DNA of 64,000 bases from Steromphala cineraria (GCA_916613615.1 OU744726.1:16681515-16745514); one strand, 5' to 3'; positions 13,001-23,400 are shown, counted from the stretch's first letter. Translations and numbers: made by a program. The notes: a model not told the origin generated them from the sequence alone.

Positions 13001-14113
13001 AACAGTAAATAGGAATATCAGCAATAGAATTGGCATATTTTCAACCAGCGTTGAGCTCTATTCGGAATTTATTGTGCACAAATTTCGGTTGAAATTTAAT
13101 CCAAATAAGATTAAACTGCTTTATGAAGACATTTGCTGTCCAACTGCAAGAACACAAGGAGAGGAGGTTTGAGAACACATATGCTACCCTTGCAGGTTCA
13201 AGAGGCTTGGATAGAAGACAACTGGTGGGCTGTCGTCATACCTGCCCTCGCCTTCTTCGTTATCCTCGCCTGTATCATCGCCTTCATCATCGTGTCCAGG
13301 AGAAAAAAGTAAGTCGAGATATTGTCAAATCGTCCATGTCACACGATCTTCAGATTGTTTTCTCAGTGCTCTTGTTTGTTTAATGTTTGGCATAATTTCG
13401 TCCAAACATTTTGTTTCACCTTGGTTTACTCGTTTAAATCATCTATCAAATATTATGTCTTCTAGGCAAATTACACCGCTTGTGACTGAAATATTGCCCA
13501 AGCGGAGTAAAAATAACTATTTCATTTAAAGCGAAACTGTCTTTGTGACAAAAGTTTCCAATTTCTAACTTAGACCTTCTCTATAAACAGGGAGAAGGAA
13601 AATTCCTTTATGAGTGACAGCAACGTCGAGCAGGCCAATGCGTCGAACATGGCGTTTGAGAACGTCCTGTACCACGAAACACACCGCAACCGTCAGACTG
13701 ATGTGGATGGTGGCGATATAACCTTCACCCCGTCTGCACGTGAACAGGAAGGCGCATGCGGAGAGAACCCGTATGCTCTGCCTGTTCATTACGACACGCC
13801 AGTGAAACAACCCTCGTGTACTCCAAACGGCGTCATGCACTATCAAAACAGTAATCTGGCGTCGCTTGATACGCGGTGTGAAGCCGGGGCCAACGACTAC
13901 CAATCCTTCTCCGATCTTGATGGAGCTCATGGACAAGAAATAGACAACCCTTACCAGGAGCTGGACGATGTGCTGGCACAGAAAGCTGCCTTAGCTGTTG
14001 GCTTCCCTACAGAGGACTGTGACAAGACGCCCGATGATGATGATGATGATGATAGTGAAGATGACATTGATAAGATAAAAGCAGAAATAAGACTGGGAGA
14101 AGCAGACGCGTAG
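3565..14113 (+). CDS. DSL-family Notch ligand-like transmembrane protein (gene A, exons 2-11)
   Basis: Join of 3565-3719, 7111-7249, 7700-7860, 8378-8508, 8958-9083, 9624-9977, 11849-11999, 12708-12867, 13196-13308 and 13591-14113. The total is 2013 nt, or 670 codons plus TAG, with every AG/GT boundary phase-compatible. Residues counted from exon 2: MNNL about 1-98; C2-like remainder 99-158; DSL about 161-203; calcium-binding-type EGF1 about 205-241; EGF2 246-280; EGF3 283-320; Thr-rich linker 323-350; unassigned ectodomain 356-459; TM helix about 470-492; cytoplasmic tail 493-670. Family knowledge: MNNL plus DSL domains bind Notch on neighbouring cells. The order here is Delta/Jagged-like, but with only three EGF repeats and no atypical DOS-type pair after the DSL. 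The signal-peptide exon is missing from the window. Gene B downstream shares its intron phases. The choice between a Delta and a Jagged orthologue is open. Confidence 0.88.
3858..4208. repeat. Inverted repeat in intron 2 of gene A
   Basis: A left arm at 3858-3915 (ending CCTCTGTTCCAATTAG) is matched by a diverged reverse-complement arm at 4149-4208 (starting CTAATTGGAACAGAGG), with a spacer of about 230 bp. It looks like a decayed foldback element. No clear target duplication was seen. Confidence 0.6.
4215..6500. other. Intron 2 of gene A, no gene seen
   Basis: AT-rich intronic sequence. A stretch at about 5346-5366 (ACTACTGTCCCTTTAAA) resembles the end of the TTAA-target MITE family, but no partner end was found nearby. 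Small open frames at 5305-5517 and 5840-6161 show no family resemblance. Confidence 0.4.
6511..6699. mobile_element. Short MITE with AGGGACAG termini
   Basis: The left terminus AGGGACAGCACGCC and the right terminus GTCGCTCTGTCCCT are imperfect inverted repeats 189 bp apart. The termini resemble, but do not equal, the AGGGGCAGTAGCACG family elsewhere in the window. The flanking TTAA is degenerate (CTAA and TGTT). Confidence 0.5.
6982..7040. repeat. (TA)n microsatellite
   Basis: About 28 uninterrupted TA dinucleotides lie 70 bp before exon 3 of gene A. Open frames through it are artefacts of the repeat. Confidence 0.95.
7111..7249 (+). CDS. Gene A exon 3: MNNL domain, second half
   Basis: The acceptor is cggtttcag and the donor CCG|GTAAGT; phase 2 in, phase 0 out. 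It encodes NSNAGDCHFKSQFKTGVI and continues to IIAHLPGEVP. The D-C-x-F and hydrophobic strand pattern continue the MNNL/C2-like fold. The counterpart in gene B is 61168-61276. Confidence 0.88.
7700..7860 (+). CDS. Gene A exon 4: C2-like part of the ligand N-terminus
   Basis: The acceptor is tatttccag and the donor CCAA|GTGAGT; phase 0 in, phase 2 out. It encodes KDILFKFHVVDNDPANSHDT, with the strand pattern and Asp/Asn loop (DNDP) of the calcium/phospholipid-binding C2-like fold known for Notch ligand N-termini. Gene B exon 4 (63392-63555) has the matching ASFGIRLKAYDEDTFRDDYI. Confidence 0.87.
8378..8508 (+). CDS. Gene A exon 5: DSL domain
   Basis: The acceptor is ttgtacag and the donor CATATAG|GTACGT; phase 2 in, phase 1 out. 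It encodes GVRVFCDKYYYGSTCTKYC and then GHYTCNTNGDKVCHIG. The spacing C-x8-C-x3-C, the aromatic YYYG and the GHYTC-x5-G-x2-C pattern define the Delta/Serrate/LAG-2 domain, the Notch-contacting module. Confidence 0.95.
8569..8590 (+). repeat. Duplicated copy of the exon 5 donor site
   Basis: The exon 5 end and donor (TGTCATATAGGTACGTAT) recur 71 bp downstream of the true donor. Use of this second donor would add 71 nt and shift the frame. Confidence 0.7.
8958..9083 (+). CDS. Gene A exon 6: end of DSL and EGF repeat 1
   Basis: The acceptor is ttcttcag and the donor AAGG|GTAGGT; phase 1 in and out. It completes the DSL (GWTGSNCDSD), then encodes an EGF repeat starting DINEC, with the HNGATC and YNCLCADGF motifs. 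D-I-N-E-C is the calcium-binding EGF signature. The last Cys of the repeat is in the next exon. Confidence 0.92.
9624..9977 (+). CDS. Gene A exon 7: EGF repeats 2 and 3 plus Thr-rich linker
   Basis: The acceptor is ctgacatcag; phase 1 in. It encodes GVHC (closing EGF1), EGF2 (CAINPCQNGGSC...CDC...GVTC) and EGF3 (CDSSPCLNGATC...CSC...GEAC). A run of about 25 Thr/Ser residues follows, a likely O-glycosylated, mucin-like stalk. Two donors 3 nt apart (after 9977 or after 9980) are both phase 1 and both compatible with exon 8. The first was chosen, and the second would add one residue. Confidence 0.88.
10007..10805. other. Intron 7 of gene A, left part
   Basis: AT-rich non-coding sequence between exon 7 and the 126-bp array. 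No element or exon recognised. Confidence 0.5.
10806..11886 (+). repeat. 126-bp tandem array carrying copies of the exon 8 splice acceptor
   Basis: The segment TATTCAG|ACCCTTCATACATC occurs nine times, with the exon-like base at 10841, 10967, 11093, 11219, 11345, 11471, 11597, 11723 and 11849, a spacing of exactly 126 bp. The ninth is the real acceptor of exon 8. Each unit includes a pyrimidine-containing acceptor, the first 37 nt of exon 8 (to GGAGTCATAG), and unrelated intron sequence (GCATTGATGTTTTAGTTAC...). Later units are nearly identical and the first is the most diverged. The array boundary lies inside exon 8, so tandem duplication started across an intron-exon border. Confidence 0.95.
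11849..11999 (+). CDS. Gene A exon 8: membrane-proximal ectodomain, first part
   Basis: The acceptor is gtatattcag and the donor ACGGG|GTAAGT; phase 1 in, phase 2 out. It encodes SYITLLGVIDHTNILELENG and on through VKLIKELGGVGGEVNVMVKP. No Cys, so this is not EGF. The pattern is strand, amphipathic helix, strand. The first 37 nt are shared with every unit of the upstream tandem array. Confidence 0.87.
12002..12707. other. Intron 8 of gene A
   Basis: AT-rich intron with no recognisable element, ending in the acceptor ttctccacag. Confidence 0.5.
12708..12867 (+). CDS. Gene A exon 9: membrane-proximal ectodomain, second part
   Basis: Phase 2 in, phase 0 out; donor AAACAG|GTTTGT. It encodes VVTTYVEFYATEGNGPVDPG and a following helix (LIEHIFNSYDDE), then a Pro-rich stretch NPYLPLPIYRE. 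With exon 8 this gives a beta-alpha-beta-beta-alpha pattern, suggestive of a SEA/NODP-like ferredoxin fold. That fold assignment is inference only. Confidence 0.82.
13196..13308 (+). CDS. Gene A exon 10: transmembrane segment
   Basis: The acceptor is acccttgcag and the donor AAAAAA|GTAAGT; phase 0 in, phase 2 out. It encodes WWAVVIPALAFFVILACIIA followed by FIIVSRRKK. This is a single hydrophobic helix of about 23 residues with a basic stop-transfer sequence on the cytoplasmic side, as expected for a type I ligand. Confidence 0.93.
13591..14113 (+). CDS. Gene A exon 11: cytoplasmic tail and stop
   Basis: The acceptor is tataaacag; phase 2 in, stop TAG at 14111. The tail of about 175 residues contains NPYALP and NPYQEL (repeated N-P-Y), AFENVLYHE, and an acidic run of seven Asp near the C-terminus. 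It ends GEADA, without the C-terminal PDZ-binding signature (such as -ATEV) of vertebrate Delta1/4. The N-P-Y motifs could recruit PTB-type adaptors; this is inference. Confidence 0.9.
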
Positions 14114-16258
14114 ATATTGGGTGACATGCGGGAAACACTTTATGAAAATGTATAATACTCCTTTCTGAATTTTATTTGAACAAAATGAAAAAAAGAAATT
14201 TCAAGGAAGTCGGGACATATTGATCTTGCCATGGCGTAATTACGAAGTTTCGGTTTTAAAACTGAACAATGAGCCTTTTATTATATCACTTTCTAATGTA
14301 ATGAGAAATTCCTACTGACATAAGATGCACATTTCTTACTTTTGTATAATTTGGAAGGTAAACATTGCTGCCACTATTGGTAGAGAAAAGGATGAGAATT
14401 TACCAAAATCAGTAAATAGAATGTGGAAGAGCATGCTATATATATACAGAAACATAAGAAGTACATATTTAATATTGATTATAAATATCATATCAACGGG
14501 AGAATGACTTCACTCTTCGGTTTCAGGACCTGTCTACATTTGTCTACGCAAAAGCATTGATGTGATATCGGTCTCTCAATAATATTGATCATGGTTTAAA
14601 CATGTTTTTTTCTCATATGTTATTTGAAAATAAATTGTCAAGTTTCTTATTTGTATATGCAATTATTTTAGTCCTTTGTATACATGTCCGACTTATTCAG
14701 CAATGGTATAATATCAATTTAGTCATTTCGGGGTTCACTTTGGAATTCTTAACATTTGCTATATACTCATGGAAAGAAGAAATGGACCAACCCTCTTTTC
14801 AATAACGAGGTATTCATATTTGGAAATCGAATAACAAGATGGTCCTTACTTGTCTTCTATATATAAGGTAAGGATGACTAATACACTGTGAAATCCCCCC
14901 CCCCCCCCCCTCTCCCCCGAATGGCGTCATCTAAACCAACATTCTCTGATTGAGTTATCCTAAAAGCATCTACATGTGGTATCGGATTACAAAGTTTTAA
15001 GTGAATTTTAAATTCACGTGGGACCAATCAAAGTAACGTTTAACATTCAAGGGCGGGTAATTTGGATTCGTGGTTTGAAATGTATTTTCAAAGGATGTAA
15101 TTTTGGCGAATCAAATATTAACCATAAGGTCGCAGAGGATGACAAAGTATGACCAAAGTCTAACATACATGTAGATGTATTAATACACATGTGCATACAT
15201 GATTTAGATTATCATTTCATGATAAACTAACCTTCACCAACAACTTCATAAACGATTTGCCAGTCGATATGTGTGAATAACAATCGAATAATAATAATAT
15301 AAAACATATGTTTGTCAATTTTGGATCAGCAATAATTTATCGATAATGCAATGTTAATCAGGTGAATAAAATATTTTTACTGCTTGAATGATATATATTT
15401 TACAACTGTCTGTTGATGTGAAGTCACGCAATGTGAAGCAACCATTCAAATTCTCTGAATTGTACAGATGTTCATTAAATCGTGATCTTTTATAAAACAT
15501 GTCCCACATATCGATTGTGACATTGTGTTACGTTTGCACTTTTCAAAGGATGACTAATGTAAACTATCCAAGATGAATCGAATGAAAAGTGCATTTTGTT
15601 AAAAAAATTGTATATAGATATGTATGTACATTTGTTTCATGTTTATAATCAATGTTTTATATTCTATGTTTATAAAATCACCATATTTTCCCATTGTTGT
15701 TTGTATTGTTTCTTTTGATCGGCAGATAACGTAAAATAACACAACCGAAAACGTCAGGCACAGGTAAATATGTTGATTTATTCAGCATTAAAGATTTTAC
15801 AAAACAGACAACTACCCTGCAATCATTCACTAGCACGAGTCTTTACGATGTTGGCGAGCGCGCTGCATGTTCATTCAATTGACAAGGAATCATCGACGAA
15901 CATTATGAAACTGAACTCAGTGGAGCGTTAAATAGAGTAAATTGTTTAGCATTTCTTTTTAAAGAATAATTTGTACACGAGGACATCACAACATTAATAT
16001 TGTACACATGCAGTAGGATATTGCGTCGAACCTTTACTCATTATTGCAGTTTGCGAAAACCTTAGTTGCCTGAAAACAACTAATGTTTGCATAACAGTTT
16101 GTGAAAATATGATAGTTCATTTTCCGTAAAAATAGAAGTAAGATGACGTAATTGGCAAACCTGCATACTTAAGAACAAACAATCGCACAGAATAGAAGGA
16201 TCGTATGCAAGAAAATACATGCTAAGGTCTGAAGATATGGAAACATCATACAGGCACA
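14114..16258. other. 3' flank of gene A, including probable 3' UTR
   Basis: Sequence after the stop is AT-rich. A possible polyadenylation signal AATAAA lies in GAAAATAAATTG near 14629, and another near 15365. A poly-C run of about 18 is at 14897-14914. No further exon recognised. Confidence 0.4.
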
Positions 16259-17830
16259 TGATCAAATTCGAAGAAAATGTATATAAGTGTATACTTTTAC
16301 GTCTTCATTAAACGACGCATGTTCATTGTATTTTTTTATAACAAAATAAACCTTATTATAGTTACACAGTTTAGAAAGGGTTTCTACTAAGAGGGAATAT
16401 CTCCCTTACGTCGTTGCATTCTGGCTTTAGAGATAAAAGATAATAATGAAAGAAATATCGAAAATATTTATAAAACAATACAGACTAAACAAACTGAGCA
16501 TCTAATTCAATATAAAGCAAAAACGTATATTTAATAAAAAGGCGTAAAATGACATATGTTAAAGTAAATGCTTATTAAAAAAAGTTTGAGATAAACGTAA
16601 AAATACGATGTCATAAAGCATCCACAACATTAAATCGTTATTCGCATATGCGTAATGAAGATATTACCCCAATGATAAGACTACTCGTTGGATATGTCAA
16701 GAAATTATTATATGACATTATTTCAAAGACACAGGCATATATGTATGTTGCTGAAAAAAGGGACTGGAAAACATAAAGCAATAGTTATCATATAAACGCC
16801 GTTGAAGGGTTTTATACAAATTATAACATGTGCATTAGAAGATTTACTCCTATTACCTAAAAAAAAAGAAATAAACCGAAAAAAACATCATCCGAAGAGT
16901 CATATATTGTAAGTCAACGCATTTTAAATAAGCTTGAAATTGTATTTTTTTTAATAAATGAATATCCGACGCCTGTCCCGATAGTCTTTAGACATACATG
17001 TATGTTGTAAATAAAGAATTAATTTGATTCGATACCAATGCGTCATTATTACCTCAAATACGGAAACTGTACAAGATCAAATTCGAAGAAAATGCACATA
17101 AGTGCATACTCTTAGGTCTTCATTAAAGGATGCATGTACAGTAATTTTTTGAAACAACGAAATGAACCTTATTAAGATTCAACAGGTTATAGAGGGGTTT
17201 CTACTTACAGGGAATATCTCCCTTACGTCGCGAAAAATAATAATTAAAGAAAAAAACGAAAAAATAATTGTGAAACAACACAAACTAAGCATCTAATTCA
17301 ACGTAAAACAAAAACGAAAGCGTATATTTAATACTTAAATTTAAATTGATAAAATGCCTGTTCCTATTTTTAAAAAGCTTGGGATTTACGTAAAAATACT
17401 ACATTTCAATCGTTATTCAACTATGCATAGTTTATATATTATCCTAACGAAAAGACTACTTTGACATGTCAGACATTATAATATGACATTATTTTAAAGA
17501 CACGGATTAGTTGAAGCATATAGCACAAACAATAGTAATCTAAATGTCGTTAAAGGGCGTTTCCTATTAATTAGAATACTAAACTATATTACTTTAAAAA
17601 AATGGAATAAACCGAGGTTCCAATTTTTCGTTTAAATTTGGGTATCAACTTCATCCGGAGAGTTTAATAATTAAAGTAAACACATTTGAAATTAGATTTA
17701 AATTTTTATATGATAAAATGTCCACACCAAAGTATGTAAACGAAACGAGTTCTTGAATTTTGGTAGGCCTATAATCGACGAGTGTCCCGATAGTCCGAGA
17801 CATATGTTTTGTCTGTTTCGATATTAACGC
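16259..17830. repeat. Diverged 823-bp direct tandem duplication
   Basis: GATCAAATTCGAAGAAAATG occurs at 16259 and 17082. The sequences that follow align along most of about 750 bp (TCTTCATTAAA, TTTCTACT...GGGAATATCTCCCTTACGTCG, CTAATTCAA...AAAACG). The copies are clearly diverged. No coding content. Confidence 0.7.
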
Positions 17831-17890
17831 CTCATTTTCACCTGAAGATGGCAAATAGAAGAAACAATATATTACGTTATGGATAATACA

Positions 17891-17965
17891 TGGTCCACGG
17901 GCATTATCAATAATGAAGGATCACGAGGGCAAACATCATTTATTATTGATAATGCCCACGGACCA
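17891..17965. repeat. Short foldback
   Basis: TGGTCCACGGGCATTATCAA and the mirror TTGATAATGCCCACGGACCA form 25-bp arms around a loop of about 25 bp. It may be a small foldback MITE. Confidence 0.8.
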
Positions 17966-18126
17966 AGTCTTATCTATTTTATAAAACGCCAACTAGTTAT
18001 AATAACATTGATATCACCGATAACGTGAACGGTTGGGAAATAACAGAGGCGGCCGTAAAATATCAAAGAAACCCAAACTAAGACCTTTGTTATAATAGGA
18101 CCTAACAAAAGACCTCTGACAGCGCT

Positions 18127-18195
18127 GTCATAATAGCTCAGTAGTCAGAGCGTAGGATTTAGCGTTCGGGAGTGTAAACACTGCAGGTTTAACGC
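18127..18195 (+). repeat. Degenerate tRNA-like (SINE head?) sequence
   Basis: ATAATAGCTCAGTAGTCAGA resembles a pol III A box region and GGTTTAACGCC a decayed B box, at suitable spacing. No cloverleaf is supportable, so it is at best a relic. Confidence 0.25.
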
Positions 18196-18649
18196 CAAAA
18201 CATTTGCAGTGTCAAAATTAGATTAGTGATATTTCAAAAGAAAAAGTTAGTTGACACTTTGACTTTAACAAAAAACATTAATTACATCGTTCCGAAATAA
18301 TTATTTGAAGAGGGATATATTATAATAATATCCTGCCTTGCAGAGCGATTATGTTTTTAATAACCTGCATCCGAGGGACATTACTCGAATAATTTCCTTG
18401 CCGTGCGAGTCAGAAGGAAATTAAAATATATAAAGACCTCAAAGGTTTATGATACAATGTAAATTTACGTGGCGGCATGGTTTAAACAACATGAACCTTT
18501 GAACATTTAACTGCTCTGGTAGTCAATATAAAGGCTTAAGTAAATCGTATCTCTGTTTGGCTATAATTTGCCTAGTTCCGAGGAAGTATATCGACTATAT
18601 CGATAATCTGTCTTGGTCTTTGGGTTTCCTTTCAGCCGACTTCAGCCCC

Positions 18650-18658
18650 GTACGCAGC
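18650..18658. repeat. Left 9-bp target-site duplication of the 4.7-kb element
   Basis: GTACGCAGC directly precedes the element terminus TAGGTC and is repeated exactly at 23401-23409, directly after the other terminus GGTCTA. Confidence 0.85.
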
Positions 18659-18666
18659 TAGGTCCA

Positions 18667-18756
18667 GAGGCTCTACCTGCAACCCCACTGGATAGCAGGT
18701 AGAGAGCGGCTATGGTTAAAACAGGGTGGCAAAGCGCATACAGTACTGTATGCGCT
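18667..18756. repeat. Structured left terminus: hairpin, subterminal repeat, palindrome
   Basis: CTCTACCTGC pairs perfectly with GCAGGTAGAG after a 14-nt loop. Next comes the subterminal inverted repeat GGCTATGGTTAAAACAGGG. A perfect 24-bp palindrome follows at 18733-18756 (half-site AGCGCATACAGT). All three are conserved in copy 2 (palindrome at 45286-45309). They are candidate transposase-binding or processing sites. Confidence 0.8.
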
Positions 18757-20856
18757 GTTTTTGCTATGTTGCGTTACTCTCCCATGTGACAAAAAGGTTC
18801 TAATTATGCTTGATCGATTGGAATCCCTTGCAAGAATTGTTTTCACATATTTTCAATGTTGACAACACTTGCTCTATTTCTTTATCCGTTCGCGAAATCT
18901 GCAAGCGTCCGGTCGACTGAAACATCAACAAACACCGCCATCTTGGTAAATAGCGGGTGTACCCGTCGACCAATCAGATTGCGTCAAATGATCTAAAAAT
19001 AGATACAGCGTGGCGCTAATTTATTCATAGTGACCTTGAGTGTTGACGTTCAAACACGACGCGACGAACAAGAAAGCCCGCGGCATATTTTAACATGATT
19101 GCTTCTTTGAAACAAATTGAGACGGAGAAAAGAAATAAAGTAAACTGTATTTACCTTTTGTTAATTTATATTTCTCATAAATAATTATCATTCACTGTAG
19201 ATTTCGTAAATTCAATATAATTTTGACAGCAAGATTATAAATCGCGTCTCCAGTATCTGCAGTCGATGCCAACATTTATTACAAAAATAAATACAAATTG
19301 AATGTTTAGAAATGTGTGACAAGTTAAGCTTTGATAGAAATCGTAGTTAAAATATTTCATTAAATTTTATCAGTATCCCGGTATATATTTAGAAATAATT
19401 TTTCAGGGAACACAGTCCGACGGACGATTTTAATCAGACTGAACTGCGACATTCAAATGCAATGTTCAACACCATATTTGAATTAGTTTTTATTACCAAA
19501 TGATAAGACAGCTTTTATCGTAATGTTCAGAATTTAATTATAGAAAGACCTATACAACATCACAATACATACATGTTTCAACGTTTCGGGTCCGGTTGTG
19601 AACAAAAACCATAAGGCATGAACGATATAAAATAGACACAGATTACAGATAAGATTATCTAAAGGACACATTCAGTTTGTGATTTTCAAAATAATTATAG
19701 CACCATGAAATAAAAAAAACTATACGCTTATCTTTCGGTCAGATATTTACGGAAACAGATCCTCAAATTCACCCACAAATTGACTAAAATAAACTTATTT
19801 ATTTTAGAGGTGTCTACTTTTTGCCCTCTTTTACAAAACATTTTTTGATTTAACATACCCACGTGTACTTAATAATCAATATTTTTGAGTAACAATGTCC
19901 TAAAACTGATAAATGTTACGTTCGAAGACGAATGAGTCAGTATCTTGCAGTGCCGCGTAGTTCATTGCTGGTAATGTCTTTCGAAACAATGTAATGTAAT
20001 TCCATAACTTTCCTTACAACAACCAAGAAACCGGACTCAAACCGTCAGTCGTGGTTTTATGAATAATAGAACTTTCCACTGTCACCAAAGGAAATTGTTC
20101 ATCATTCTTCATGGTACCGGACATCAGCAATTTCAAATAGTCCCTGACCGTGGATACTGAATAATGGTGCGCTAGCTAGTTATTACGTGCGTTTCATTTT
20201 AACTGTTTAGTCCAGGCTGGGAGCTCGCTTATATCGTGCTTGAGGTAATGACCTGAGTGTCATGCGTTTATATTGACGTCATATTATTCATAAGTTCCTT
20301 ATAGAGTGCAATAATTTATTTAAGTTCTTTAGAATTATACCAACATTTTATAAAGCATACAATAATGCAAAGGATTCAATGCTGTTGGTTAACTAAAGTT
20401 ATGAATAACTTATGCACATTATAAATTAAGCAAACTATGCATGTCAATGCTTTTGATGCTATCTGGAGCCTTAGAGGCCAAGAGGTTTTAGAATATCCAG
20501 TTTCTATGTATTCCTGCAAAACCATGAACATAATATAATCACCATACTGAATCACTTCATACTATTTTAAAACTTACATCAGTATTATCGACAGAAGGTA
20601 AATGCTTCGCTGGGCATCTGTGGCTCTCAACCATCAATTTTCTCTTACCAATACCATTAGAATCTTCAAATTTTCAAGATATTAACGTGTTTACAGTATT
20701 TGTCCTCTTGGATGTTAGAAAGAAAAATATTAATCCATTAAAACATTGCTTGAATGAAAAGCTCACGATTTGATTCCCATCGAATCTTTACCTTACTCCA
20801 ACCCGAAAAGTATTTATTGCATGTAACTTTCTTAAACTTTTATTTATTAATAAGCA

Positions 20857-21115
20857 GTAATAATTCAAACATATAATGTAAAGTTTAGCCATGCGGTTCC
20901 TTTTTCTTACACAAAATGAATTAAAGATGTTCACACAAAATGGCCGCCCATGGATTTTAGGTGAATCTAAATACTTTGTCCTCTGACTATGGATAATTGG
21001 TTTGTGTTATGAAATTTTTGACACCATCACAATAATACATTTAGCATTAACGTATAATTATCAGTGAAAATTTTAAAATACACAATTATCAAAAAACGTG
21101 CTACTGCCCCTTTAA
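20857..21115 (+). mobile_element. TTAA-target MITE fragment, nested in copy 1
   Basis: Matches 50944-51185 and lacks the left 100 bp. It ends CGTGCTACTGCCCCT-TTAA. Confidence 0.75.
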
Positions 21116-23400
21116 ATACTTTAAATATATTATCATGATTGACTTGTTGAATTGTACTTCATGTCACTCCATTGTATATTGGCCTGAAGCCTCACATGCA
21201 AATAAACATCTTTGACTTCGACTTTGACTACTCTATGAATGATCAAGACTTAGAACTCTATTGGAGAGGGCTAGGTCAGTGTTTTTTGCCTGATCCATTT
21301 GACCCCTTTTGTCAATAAAATATGTTTTAACTAGAAATGTTTCACATCCATCATCAGAAGCGGGCGGTACCTGAATGAAAGAATCCAGTGATAAGGCTTC
21401 ATTAGGTTAAACAAAAACACAGATCAACTTTAGCATACGAACACCTGTATATCGGCAATTTTCTTGATTTACACTCTAGCTCCTTAATTTTGTTCGAGTA
21501 CTCATTTTTCATACCAACTCATGTTGTCTGTAAAATGCACGTACCGAAGTGTTCATGGGACAAATCAGGTATTCATGATGAACACCCGATATTGCCATGA
21601 ACACCTGATAGTCATCGAGATTACTGGATTTGCAAACAATTTTGAAAATAACCCCGGACGATTAGATCATGATTTAAACTATCAACACCGGAATGGTGCG
21701 ACACTGCAAGTTTTAAACCCGATTTCTGGATAGGTATTTCATTTTATCAACGTTAATGTAGTATATTATTTGTTCTTATTAATCTAACTGGAAAATAATC
21801 GCATTATATATGAATTTGACACATCTATGCGTGAGAAGAAAATGTATGTCCGTACTGGCTGGGGGACCAGTTATCGCCGTTTTTCGAGACGTTTTCTTTT
21901 ATAATTTTAAAACTCATTGTCAAATTGAATAAAATTCTACATCAAACTTGAATATGACATGTTCTGTCAGGAAATAAATGTTTCAATCATAATGTGTACA
22001 TCATTGCTTTATGACCGCTAAGAATAACAACGTGCCGAAAGATTTGTTCGTAGCACCTAACCGTACCAGTTTATCGCCACCATGCGGTATTGATCACAAC
22101 ATTTAAATTCACTTCCGAATTCTTGCAAAATGTCTGTGGAACTAAAATTTGATATGTTTTGAACGAAGAATTATCTATATTTATCAATCAGATTTGATTT
22201 GTCTTCCCCCCGCGAAAGGGCAACTGGCCGACTGTCAATGACAAGCACCCGACTTTCTTTGTTTACAGGCCGTAACAGTGTGCGAAAGCTTAAAACCCGC
22301 TACCGTAAAGTGGGCCGATTTTGACCATGGTGATTCATAAGAAAATTATTCTAATATCGTTTGCAAGCATATAATTGATCTTAGTCTATATCATGATTCT
22401 TGCCAAGATCATTTTCTATAAATGTAATGTTTTTAAAAAATAATTGATAAGGAGTCCGGGGATGTAACTCCCCCGTCTTGTTTACGTTTGATGCATGCTA
22501 GATTTAGCTTTCTCTGCACGTGGAAAATAATTTTTTGAGTGATTTTTATTTATGGTATCAATTTGTATTATACTCTGCAAGCAGTTTCAAGATGAAATAA
22601 TTATGTAGTTTATTTCATGAACTTAAAAAGCACAATATTCTATCATTTGTAACGCGATATGCGATAGTTATACATGTATACACATGCATATTTGATAATA
22701 TTTTGCACTGACGTTGAAAACATAACTTAATTAAAAATTACTCAAATAATTTCCATTTGAATGTATTTTAAAACATATAATTTGACCTATGTATTCAAAT
22801 ACCTCTTGAACATAAAAATTAATCAGCATGAAGTCAACCAGAAGACAATATTTGACTATTTTTTGCCAACTTTCATGTGTTCTCTCCTGTACGATGACAG
22901 ACGATGCATTACGGTAATAGTCACGAAATTGTTCGTAATGCCAGATGAATAAAGAAAGCTAATTATATTGTTAAATTCAGAGTGATCCAAGACTATTTGC
23001 AATAACAATACCACATGTACCAAGCTGGTCCCGAAAACGACACAATGCTGTCTGACTGTACTGTCGCTAATTATATTCATGGTGACCTCGTTTGTGATCA
23101 CGGTCGTTTCTGATTGGCTGGCGCTTCCAAGATGGCAGCGGCCGATTCCGTTTCGTTCAGTGCCGATGAATGAAATGTAAAGTTTGATTTACAATACTGA
23201 ACAACGCCGATAGAGATTTTCGATGTCACCGAATCGTTAATTATATGAACAGGTAATGATTCGCGTCAGTTTAAATTGACTGCCACTCCAAAATAAAAAA
23301 ATCAGAAATCCACCCTGTTTTAACCATAGCCTGCTTCTGTCGTTAGTATGCGGCTCGATATAGCGAGGATACAGCATTCAGCGACATAAGTTTCGGTCTA

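Larger units (their letters stand above)
18659..23400. mobile_element. Large non-coding transposon, copy 1 (4.74 kb, internally deleted)
   Basis: It shares almost all its length at very high identity with 45212-53436, and both similarities stop at the same bases (TAGGTC at the left, GGTCTA at the right). A perfect 9-bp duplication flanks it. Subterminal inverted repeats GGCTATGGTTAAAACAGGG (about 18711) and its complement (about 23312) lie inside the ends. No ORF above about 95 codons is present, so it is non-autonomous. Relative to copy 2 it lacks about 2.7 kb (at 20225) and 0.87 kb (at 20850). The second gap removes the left half of a nested MITE, so copy 1 is the deleted form. A 9-bp duplication is typical of Mutator-like elements; membership is inference. 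Confidence 0.85.

Noticed and set aside
13610..13936. Antisense frame over gene A exon 11
   Set aside because: Shadow of the real coding strand, which is phase-linked to the TM exon and has domain-consistent composition.
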